From assembly GCF_024166365.1 (NCBI RefSeq), contig NC_064830.1:88406721-88470720 (forward strand): a stretch of DNA of 64,000 nt. The letters are read 5' to 3'. A program made the position numbers and the translations under genes. The DNA is from Elephas maximus indicus. Its lineage: Eukaryota > Chordata > Mammalia > Proboscidea > Elephantidae. This document shows positions 33,201-45,200 of this stretch, piece after piece. How positions within the stretch are numbered: position 1 is the first letter of the stretch; each line of letters starts with the position of its first letter. Under the pieces are notes generated by a model that was not told where the DNA came from, did not search any database, and saw only the letters and a list, made by a program, of their open reading frames with translations.

Positions 33201-36200
33201 AAATCAGATAGATTGCCAGGGCCAGGAATTGGCTGATGGGGTCATCTCCAATGGCTGCGACTGTGAACATATGTGCTACAGAAGGCAAGACTGGGAAGAG
33301 CATGGGCCCTCTAGCCAGCCTCAATGCCTACCACAGAGTCATCCAGGCACTGCATGAGCTACCGTCAGCCCACAGAGTGGGTCAAACCACACGCGGAGGC
33401 CCTCAAAGCCCCCCAAGACAGCCTGCCCCACCTCACTGAAAAGGCACCAGGTCCGAGAGCCCACACACACTTGCCCTCCCTTTGGTCTGGTTTCTTTCTC
33501 TTCTCACCCGATCCATTTTGAAATTCCGCCCCAGCACATTCTTTTGGTTGGCATCCACACCATCACAGCTGGTCAGGAACTCTGGAAGAAAGGCTGCAAA
33601 GAAGCCATCAAAGTCGACCGAGGCCATGTTGTAAATGGCAATGCCGATCTCCTCCTGCAGAAGGTCGTGGGACTTGTGGACTAGGACCTGGAGCAGCACA
33701 TTCACAAACTGGAACAGCATGGTGGTCCGGAAGATCTTCTGCAGAGACCAAGGTGAGCGATGGCTGCGTGAGCCTATCCAGGACCCCTGGAGCCCGTCAT
33801 AGGTCCCAGACTGCCTCCTGTCCATGTTTCCCAGCTAGAGACCTCAGAAAGGTGGGCTCTGCCTGAGCCCATGCTGACTCTGAGGAAGGAGCCTTTCTAA
33901 GAGAGATGGGGCTCTTACCTTGTGGTATAGCTTCTGCTTGGTGTTGAGAGTCTCCAAGTAGAACAGATTTTGTTTAAAGAGGTGGATATCAGGCTGTAGA
34001 AAGGACTGTCCAAAAGCCTAGGAAATAAGACCACCATTTTCGAAACAGCATGTAAACACCTTTAGACCAAGTCCTTCTAGGGGACCTATCCTATGTCAAA
34101 AGCACTGACGCTCCTTGAGTGTCCCCGTGCTACTGGCTGGGGTGAGGGTGCCCACTGCCTCAATTCTTCTGGTCTATCCGGTCAGATCTTCAGAGTGCTC
34201 CTCTTTTGTCTTAGCTCCTTCATCTTCCCCACTAAGTCTCACCTCTTTATTTTGATATAATCTTGCCCCTTTTGTGATAAACCTCTAGATCTTTCATGGG
34301 ACCTAGCTTTGAAGTAATCCGCCAACAACTCTAGTTAAATACTTCGGCAATCTTAGAAGACACCAATGTCTGCCTGGCTCCCCTCAAGCCAACCAATCCC
34401 ACTCCATAAATCACTCCTCTCCTTGGCATTCCAGGTCTTATAAGCCACAAATCCTTAGAAGCTCCTTCACAACTGGCTGTCTCTACCTGGGGGTTAAGCA
34501 ACAGCAAATTTTTAAACTGCTCTGCAATTTCCAGATTGTAAAGTTTCTAGTTCAGCGACAAAAAGACACACATCCCGACATCTCCAAACCCAAACAGTCC
34601 TGCTCCGACAGTAAGTGACTGTGGAAGTGAGGTAAATGAAATGCGAGCCCAAAGGTCCTCAGGAAACCTTCCTAGAATGAGCTGGTGACTGCTTTGTCAT
34701 TCTGTCCCTGGGCACCTAAGCTGTGAGAAGGGAATCTTGTAATTCCTGCTGCAGTAATGGGATCCCCATAATGGCTGGCTTTTTTTTTTTTTTTTTAAAG
34801 TCCCGTTTATTGAAGGATAATATACAGTAAAATTCACCCTCTTCACTTACCACGGCATGAATTCTGACAAACAACACAGCTGTGTAACCACCATCACAAT
34901 CAAGACAGAGAACTTTCATCTCCCCAAATAGCTCCCCCTTGCACCCCTTTGTATTCAATCCTCTTCCCCTACCCCCAGGCAACCAATGGTCTGTTCTCTG
35001 TCCCTATAGATTTTGCCATTTCTAGAATGGCAAATAAATGGAATCACACATAGTATGTGGCCTTTCGGATATGGTCTCTTTCTCGAAGCATAATGTATTT
35101 AAAAGTCATCCATGTTGTTGTTTGCATCAGTAATATGTTTGTTTATGTTGTTGCATGGTACCCACTACATGTACCTGCATGATGGCACTGAACTGGGGCT
35201 CATTCTCCATCTGCTCCTCAGCAATCCCCCTCTGGACACTGGCCAGGACAGTGGACTTGAAGAAGTACCTCCAGTTGTGATGGAGCATCCGGAAAAGGAG
35301 CTCGAACAGCTCAGCCTTCACATCAGGGGAGGGGCGCTGTGGAGACAGAGACTCTCAAAACCTTTCCTTCCTGCCGCTCAGGGAGCCACTCAGCCTGGGC
35401 CCGGCAACAAATGAGCCTAAGAGATACCTAGAAACAGCCAGATATCAGCATTCCACCCGCACGCCTTTCATTTCCTACAATGAACTATCAAGCTACCCTG
35501 AGTCAGTTCAAACCAAAAGTGCTTCAGCAGAGATAGGGCCCATGTCTGAGACAGAATGCATGGGTCAGGGCTAAGGGACCCCTTTTCTGATGGACACATT
35601 CAGCTTTTCAAGCCAGGATAAAAGGCTTATAAGTGGAAGAACAATTAGGAATATGGATTTTCTGTTCATAAAGCAGCTGATTTGACCTGTCATCTTCTTG
35701 GTTGTATTGTTCCTTCCTCCAGGATAAAAAACGCTGTCCCAGGCAGCTTGGTCTTATGCAACCTCTGAGGCTAAAGACAAATACGATGCGGATCTGTATG
35801 TCTTACAAGCAGTTCTGCCCTCTACAGAAAAGGAAAGTCTATGTTTAAAGAGCACTTAGGAACCACAGAAAGTGACATTAAAGAGGACCGCTCGGTAGAG
35901 GCAGACTGCAGACTACTGCACTAATTGCTCTCTGGCGCATCTCATCTTACTGACAGCTAGGATTCCGGGAGGCGCACAAGAGGAGAGGGAGGCAGGGCTC
36001 AGCAATATTTTCTAACTTAACCAAAAATCTCCAAATCACTGGAAAGCATGACAGGTCCCATTATTCCAGGTGTCTCTACAGAATTAAAAATTTTAAAACT
36101 CAGCTATATTAATTCAAACTTGATTAAAATTAAATTGAAACCAGAGGTCACAAACTTCCACAGCAGGGGCCCTTACAGGGCCCAAGGGTGTTCGACAATG

Positions 36201-39200
36201 CAAAGCATTTGGACTTACTTAGTCTGGACAGATCTTGTCAACGCTCAGTGTGTTTCCTAATGGCAAGGAGCTTTCCTGTAACATTGGAAGGTTTGTCTGA
36301 ATGGTTCTAAGAACTTGCTTTGCATCCTTGTGACTGTGAAGGCTTTTAAGGAGCCCTGGTGGCACGGCAGTTAAGAGCATGGCTGCTAACTGAAAGGTTG
36401 GTGGTTTCAACCCACCAGCCGCTCCACAGAAAAAAGACCAGGCGATCTGTTTCAGTAAAGATTACAGCCAAGGAAACCCTATGGGGCAGTTCTACTCTGT
36501 CGACTCGACGGCACCAAACAACAATAAAGGTTTTAAATAGGAAAGTACATTTTTTATGTTTGCTATAAAAGCTCATATAATCACTTAAAGTCATAAATTG
36601 TTTGCCACAGAAGACTGAGTTTACTCACCAACCTAACCTTGAGATGATGAGCCTATTATCCTTGCACTAAACTAGTTCTATTAACTTGTACACAGTTCTT
36701 CCCTTTAAATGCAGTATTTTTTTCTTTCTAAATTTTATTTATTTTGTTGTTGAAAATACACACAGTAAAACATCAATTCAACAGTTTCCACATGCACGAT
36801 TTAGTGACAATGATTACATTCTTTTGAGTTGTGCAACTATTCTCACCTTTTTCTGAATTGTTCCTCTCCATTAACATAAACTCGCTGCCCCCTAAGGTTT
36901 CTAGTTAATCTTTTGAGTTGCTATTGTCAATCTGATCCCATATAAAAAAACCAAACCCACTGCCGAGTTCGAATCCGACTCATAGTGGCCCTGTAGGACA
37001 GAGCAGAATTGCTCCATACAGTTTCCAAGGAACACCTGGTGGATTCGAATCGCCGACCCTTTGGTTAGCAGTCGTAGCTCTCAACCACTGTGCCACCACG
37101 GTTTCCTGATCCCATATAGACAGTTCTTAAAAGAGCATAACACTGAAGGCAGATCTTTTTTTACTAGTTAAGCTAAACTATTGTTTGGCTTTAAGAAGAC
37201 TTCAGGGAGTATTTCTGGTTTAAGGTTCAAAGATTTATCTCAGGACAATGGTTTCAAGGGTTCATTAACCCCCCATGGCTCCAGAAAGTCTGGAGTCCAA
37301 GAGAATCTGAAATTCCCTCTTTTGTTCAAGATTCTTCTACGGAATCTTTGATCAAAATGTTCAGTAATGGTAGCCGGGTACCATCCAGATCTTCTGATCT
37401 CAGGACAAAGGAGGCAGTTGTTCATAGAGGCAATTAGCCACATGTTTCATATCCGCCTCCTCTTCCTGACTCTCCTTCTCCTCTATTGCTCCAGGTGAAT
37501 AGAGACCAACTGTTGTGCTTGGATGGCCACTTGCAAGCTTTTAAGACCCCAGGGACTACGCTACAAACTAGGAGGTATTACGCCAAAACTGGGCTGTTCC
37601 ATGAAAGCATGATCCTAAACCTCCAAACCAAGGAATCAAATCCCATGAGGTGTTTGGTTGTATGTAAGCAGCCTCAGCAGCTTTTTTGTTGTTGTTGTAA
37701 ATACAGGTATCATACAACTTCTGTCAATTCAAACTTTTTATAGGTGTACAACTTACTGACAGCAATTACATTAACTGGCTGTCCAACCCTCCCCTTAATC
37801 AATGTCATTTTTTCATCACCATTAATCCTCCCTTTTCCCCTCCCTCCCACCCCTGGCAACCACTAATAAACTCCAGTCTCTATACATTTGCTTTTTCTTA
37901 TCTTTTTATATAAGTGAGGTCATACAATAGTTGTCTTTTTGTGATTGACTTATTTCACTCAGCATAATGTCTTCAAGCTCCATCCACATTGTAGTATGTA
38001 TCAAGACTTCATTTCTCCTACTGGTTGAGTAGTATTCCATTGTATGTATGTACCACATTTTATTTATCCATTCATCTGTTGTTAGACATTTAGGTTGTTT
38101 CCCCCTTTTGGCTATTGTGACTAGTGCTGCAATGAACACTGGTGTACAAGTTTCTTCTCGAGTCTCTGCTTTCACGTCTTTTGGGTATTTACCTGGGAAT
38201 AGAACTGCTGGGTCCTATGGTAGTTCTGTCTTTAGTTTTTTGAGGAACCGCCACATTGTTTTCCACAACAGTTGTACCATTTTGCATTCCCAACAGCAAT
38301 GGATAAGGGTTCCAATTTCCCCACATCCTTGCTAGCATTTGTTATTTTTTGGGCTTTTTTTAAAAAAAAAATCTTAGCCATCCTAGTAAAAGTGAAATGG
38401 GCATTCTTTCTTTTAAAAACTATTTTAGAAGATTAAAATAACTAACAAATCAACTTTAAAACACACTGCCTTTTGCTGAATATGTCACTCCCTCCCCAAT
38501 CAGGGAACAGGAGGCAACACAGGGGACCACCACAGCCCCTCCTACCTCAGCAATGATGGGATACACCTGCTCCATGCACAGGGAGATGATGCTGGGAAGG
38601 AAAGGCTTGAACACCTGGCCAGGCTCCTGGACCACCACCTGCAGGATCTTCAGGAACTTCTCGACCACCCGACAGCCTGTGCTGCCTTCGTGGAGGATAC
38701 TCTCAGCCAACTGTTCTCTACAGACAAGAGAAAACCACATAATAACCAAGGAAGCGTTTCCTCGCACGAAAACCAATGCTGTGGTAAGTGAAGAAGGGGA
38801 GCAAACAACTGCACGGCTTGTAGCCAGGTCCACTGCTTCTCACCTGGAGTCTGAGAACTACGGCCAGTGGGTCTGTGGTTACCTGGTAAACATATTGAGG
38901 AAAGTCTGTATGATCTGTTCCGTGAAAGGCACGCCCATCTGTACTCTAAGGCCTCGAAACAGAGTGAGGAAGAAGCTCAGCATCTCGTCAGTCACATCTA
39001 AGTAAAGGGACAAAGCAAATGATCAAAGGTGTGCACACAGGGAGAAACAGGAGCCTTTCGCTTGATCAACTTTGTTTTGCAATCTGCACTATCATCTCCC
39101 TCTAAGGCTTCCTGCTGGAAGAAATTTCCCCAATGCCACCAGAGCCAATGATGGAAAGTAGAAAATGATTAAGGACATGCTGAGAAAATAGCTCTGGTAC

Positions 39201-42200
39201 AACGAACCTCTGCCTGATGGTTTGCTACAGGAAATTAAGGGTGTCTGGAAGCCTCCCTCACTGTCCAACATCCAGAGACATTCTGAGTTTTCCCTGCAGA
39301 TGGATCATTTTGTGCTTGCACTGATGAAACCATTCAATTGGGTCACCACCTGAGTGCCTTAGCCAGTTCTCTCTATGACCAATAATTCCTGCAGTTGGGT
39401 CAGAGGTTAAGTGGCTAAAAGTGGATAATGAGGGTATATTCAGGCTGCATACCCTCATCCATTAAATGATTAATTGAAGAAAACACTGGTTACATTTAGC
39501 ATGGTTCCACTTCCAGATGCAGGCAACCATCTTGCATAGCATGTTTTAGCTCTAACCGCACACATTCTGCTTGCAAGAGGTGATCAGATCAGCGAACAGT
39601 TATAGACTGAAAAATCCCTGACATTCCTCTCACAGGACAAGACTACTGTGAATGCTCCTGTGAGAGCCAGGTAAGAACATCCATGGAGCTGGAAGCCTCC
39701 ACCAGTGACAGTGATAGGGCGGGGTGAGGGAACAAGCTCAGTAAAACTCACCCCACCACATAAGTAAATAAGGAGACTTGTCTGAAAAAGTTCTTTGTTC
39801 CCCGTTCGTATAACGCCCTAGTAGTCTCATCCATTTATGTGCCGTACTGGAAGAAGGCAGACGCTTAAAATCAAACACTGGGCAAAGAGGTCCCAAGTGA
39901 CTCAGTGCCATGTGGCACAAGTGCAAAGGTCCAACCCAAGGGCTCTGCTGCACTCTTCCAGGGTGCCTGGCCCCAGACTCCCCACTATCCCTTCTGCCTT
40001 CAGGGCCGCATTTCCCCTCACTCAAGCACTGGGCCAGCTCGGTAAGCTTCACAGATCTGAGCAGTTACTCTGGCTCCAGTTAACACCATCCCCCAATGCA
40101 GTCTCTGAGCCAGCTCCTACCTGACTGATGGATAAAAGCTGGAAAGAGGGCCAGGGAGACCTGAACGGATTCCTGCAGCGACTGGTAGCAGATCTGTCGG
40201 GACTTGGTGGATTCCCCAGAGATATTCTCCACAATATCTTCTAAGACACTAAGTGTCTGGTGGATAATCACTTTGGCTGCAAATCAAGATTAAGGTGCAT
40301 GTTATGACTTGTCTGAGGAAGGAGCTGGGTGTGAGAGAACATAGCAAATGGGGGGAGATTTGCAAAGGTATTAAGAGGGCAATCACACAGAAGTCTTGCT
40401 AAACCAACATATAAAGTCTCTTGATTAAGTTAGAAATATCCCTCCCTCTTTCCATATCCTTTTCATTTTTTTCCTTTTTACTGTCAGGACTGCAGGTGCC
40501 TGCCTGCCTGCTAAGTTTTTTTTTGCCTCTATCCTGCCTTTACCCACTAGAAGCAAGTCCACAGAGAAGAAAGGACCAAATCTACCCTCAGGTAATTACA
40601 ACTAAATTACCTTACAACTAAAAGATGGTACACAGGCTGATAAGAAAATAAGTGTTGCAAGGTGATTGCCACAAGTTAAGAACAGACATATAGAGAGCAA
40701 CATTTTCTTTCCACTCTAAATGCTACTCTACCCTGGTAATCCAGTTACCTTGCCACGAACAACCAATGGTGCTGGGTTCAGGAATAACTTGTCCGTTTAG
40801 TCCCTGGCCTATTTGACTTGTGTCCAGACAATATATACATAATAATTATTACTATGTTGTATTCTATGTTATTGAGCCATTATTTTATTTCATTCTCAGT
40901 TCTATGAGCAAGGTGTCAATTCTAACAATGCACTGATGGATGAGCTTCTTACGAATCCCATACAGCACACAGGGAAAACAGAGGCTGTGGCAGACGACAG
41001 GGCAGTAGTACTGAGGAAACAGCTATGTCCCGGGATCAGAGAAACCTGGATATGAACCGCAGATGATCACTAGCTGGCTATATGACCTGCAGCAGGATCC
41101 TTGTCAGTACAATGCTGGGAACAGCCACTAGCCCCACCTCTGCAGGGCTGCTGTGAAGATTAGAGACAAGGTTGAGAAGGGTTCTAGCAAAGTGCCTGGC
41201 ATATGAGAGGTGCGGGGAATGTTATTCCCCAGCATAAATCCAGTGGGGTTTCTTTTCCTTTTAGACTTGGAGCTCCCCTCAGTCTGACCTTGACACCCTC
41301 AACCCTGGCCGACTTCCACAGGCCAAACCAGAGCTAGGCTGAGAGCTCTGCCCTCCGCTTAGCAGCACTCTCTGAATCACCCTGAACCTCAGAGCTCACC
41401 AGAATCTGTGGGGCTGAAGCAGCTTCCAAAGAAAGCGACAGCAGAAAGAACATATGCTTTGGAGGTGGGTGGCATCAGCATCGACTCCTGGCGCTGCTAG
41501 ATAGATTCTGAGGCCCAGTTCCCTCATCTGAAAGTGTGGATAACACCACTTCACTCACAGAACTGATTATGGGGTGAAATAATGGCTCACAACAGACCAG
41601 GTCCACTAAAGGCTGGTCATGGTGACATATGCAAAGTGGATGAAAAGCACACCCACACTACGTATTAAGGATCCACTCACTCACAACTTGCATAAGCACG
41701 TGGACTTTTACCAAGCCCGGAAACTGGACTTGGCGCAGACATCTCTCAAGAACTCACAGGCATAGGCAAAGCAGTTTAGGGAAAAAGCTGGTAGAGTCAA
41801 AAGACCAAAATCTGACCTCTGACAAATGTTGAAGGAAACTGAAACAAGACCCAAGCAAGAATCACTTACAAAAATGTACAAGTGAAAAACTGAAAGCACC
41901 ATGGATATGTAATTACAGGAAAATGGGTACACAGAATGTGGTACCGCCATTAAACATAAGCATAAAAACAATGTTTTTAAGAAGAAAGAGGCAACGCGGT
42001 TAAAGAGCACAGGATCTGAAGCCATATAGACCCAAATTTCACTCCTGACCCCATCGCTTTCTCTATGGTCCTGGCACCTTAGACCTTCGAGGCTTTGGAG
42101 AGAAAAGGTGTCTTTACAATGGACAGACTGGCAGACACTGCCCAAAGTAAGTAATTAAGCCAAGCCTCACCAAAAATGGGACAAAGAGAAACAATACAAT

Positions 42201-45200
42201 AAGAAGTATGCAACACTACCTATGTGGCATTCTTGCCAAAAATATTCAAACTGAATATACCCAAGAGGAAACAATCTGACAAATCCAGATCATAAGGGAC
42301 ATGCTACAAGAAAAAAGCCTGGAATTCAAAAATGTCAATGTCATGAGAGACAAAAAACGGGGTAATTTTCTATATTAAAGGAGATTAAAGAGCTGTGACA
42401 ACCAAATATAACACATGAACCTTGCTTGTACCCTGGATTTTTAAATAGTAAAAAAGGATATTTTGGTAGCAACTGGGAAATTTTCAATGTGGTCCACATG
42501 TTAAGACCAGGCGCTCCTTGGAAACTCTATGTGGCAGTTCTACTCTGTCATATAGGGTCGCTATGAGTCAGAATCGACTCGATGGCAGTGGGTTTTTCCA
42601 CATGTTAAATGTCATTACTAGAACAATATTAAACATCTTTGTTGTGTTAATGGTGCTTTAGTTATATAAGAGAATATCGTGTTCCATATACAAACAAACG
42701 CTAATCATTCAGGGAAAAGTCTCAAAGCCTGCAACTTTAAACGGCTCAGTCAAAAGATAAAGTGCGTGCACGCATGCAGATTGGGGGGAGCAAAAGTGGC
42801 AAGATTGGTGAATGCAGGTGAAAGATTTATTTTCTTATTCTTTCAACTTTTGTGTAGGTTTGAATTTTTTTTTCCAAGCATAAAACTGGGATAGGAAAAA
42901 AACAACTCTCCAAGCCTTCATTTCATCACTTATGGGATAAGGACGATTTAAGATATTCTTCAAAGAGCTATAGGAAAGACTAAATTAAATAATGCTTATC
43001 AAGCTCTTAGCCCTGTGCTTGGCACACAAGAAACACTCAACAAATGTTAACTATGTCCTTTCATGACGTTCACTGTGGAAATCACTGCCATCCAGCCAGT
43101 ATTTCCACCACATGGTGGCACCACACTTCCCCACCCCTCTGAAGTTAGGCATGGCCATGTAACTTGCTCTATCCAATGAAATGTGAGTAGAAGTGGTTAA
43201 GAGTCACTTCTAGGCAAAGCTTTAAGAATTACTACACAATTCACCACGCTCCCTTCCCAGTGCCTCAGGGATCATGGAAACGTACTTTGAAATGGAACCG
43301 TCATCACCTTTGGCCCTGAGGGACTACAATGAGCAGGACCTACCTCCCGTTTGACCCAAGCTGGGCATGTTGACAATTCTTTTCACTAAGCTTTTGGAGT
43401 TATTTGGTACCACACAGCATAACCTAGCCTATTCTGACTGATACAGTTACCACGTAAGATAAAGTGAGAAAAGAAAACCATTAAGCTGTTTATATGATTC
43501 CACAACAGCTACACGACCTGCCCTGGGCAACTTTCTTCATCTTCTCATACCTTAGTTTTCTCCAGGATAAAATCAGGGTAATAAACAGTATCTAACTCAT
43601 AAGGCTGATGTGAAAATTTCAGTGAATTAATCAACCAGTTGCTGTTGAGCCGATTCTGAATGATGACTGAATGTAAACCACTTAGAGCCACGATCAGACA
43701 AATACCAGACTCTGAAGGCTGATGCTGGCATAGCCAGAGATTTGCTGGTAGGTACAAAATCACCTAGCACATAGTATACGCCCTCAACGACTCAGCTATT
43801 CTTATTCCAACTATATAACTATAAAAGATATTTTAAAATAGAAAAAGGAAGATAACGACCAAAAAAAGTTAAAATAGTTGCTTTCTAAAATATTAAAACT
43901 GGTAGGATTTAGGAGTCTCTTTTTCCTTTTTTATACTATTCTAATATTTTCATATAAGCATGTATTAGCTTTCCTGATTATAAAATGTTTTTTTATTGAC
44001 ATTCTACAAATGATACCATTTAACAATAAATTTTCTTATTGTGAAAACTATTTTAAAATATTTCCAAAAGATTCTTCAGAGAAATCTGATTATCTCCTAC
44101 TTGAAATACTCAGTTTTCTTGATTCCTTTTTTTCTTCCTCTTTTAATATAATTAGACTTGAAGTACCATTTGAAAGATACCAAGCTCTCTGAAAGCCTCT
44201 GAAATAATTTACATTTGAGAAAAGTTAAAAACCATTTCAAAAGACGGTTCTTAAATTCATTTTTCCTAGTTTGTAGGGATGAACTGCTTTATGTTTTTTT
44301 TTTTTTGCTTATACATGTATCTAAAATGGATCAATAACTACTATAGGATTTATTTTATTAATGGGAGGCACCATTAATAGTATCTTCTATAGATTTTTTC
44401 CCCCTTGGGTCTCCAGCGTTTTTTACATTTAAAGTAAGAGAAGGGTCGCCCTGCATTCAGAAAATATGTCCAGCTGATTAACTGAATTCCATGGAGAAGC
44501 AGGATTCTATCACCCCAAGTCTGACTCTTCCGCTTAGTAACTGCGTGACTATGCACAACTGAATTTACCCCAGGAGCCTCAGTGCCAATCTCATCTGCCA
44601 AAAAGGGAGAACCATGCCCATTTATCTCCCTGGACTTGCCGTCACGATACATACTGTCATCCAGCGGCACCTTCCTGTGTGGAGCAACAGCACTGGGTTT
44701 CAGGTTGCGGTAGTCTCGGGAGAGTGCTGAGATGAGGCTGGCATGGTTGATGGAGCGCATAGGCCACTGCTGCTCATTCTCAGGAAGGTTTGGCCATGGA
44801 AGCAGCAGGATATTAGAGAGGGCTCGGCACACCAACACCTGAGCCTGGAAGGGATCATCGAAGGCATTCAAGGTCAAAGAGCAACAGATAGCAGAGCAGT
44901 CCCTCCCACCCTGACACAGCCTCTGGCACCCACTGCACACTCAGGCCCCCAGACTCCTTTCCGACAGCCTGAGCCTGGAGCTTTGGTCCAACTCTAAGGC
45001 AACCCAAGAGGAAACAGAAATGAAGAAATAACACCAAGTCTGGGTCTAGCACAATCCAGAGCCACCCTCAACAGTCACTTCTGGTGCCTTCCCTTCCCCT
45101 CTGGCACTGGAAGCATTACACAGGGAAAATCACAGAGTCTAACTTGCCCCTCAGCTGCTAGCTTCTGATACCCTTTGAGGAGCTACTGAGAACAAGGCTT

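Noticed and set aside
33433..33825. 130-residue minus-strand frame as a separate gene
   Set aside because: Contains the XPO6 exon 33508-33738; the flanks are intron.
37906..38175. 89-residue frame as a host gene
   Set aside because: The protein is the C-terminal end of L1 ORF2 and belongs to a truncated LINE.
44374..44940. 188-residue minus-strand frame as a separate gene
   Set aside because: Its middle is the XPO6 exon at 44655-44844; the ends are intron read-through beyond clear GT and AG sites.
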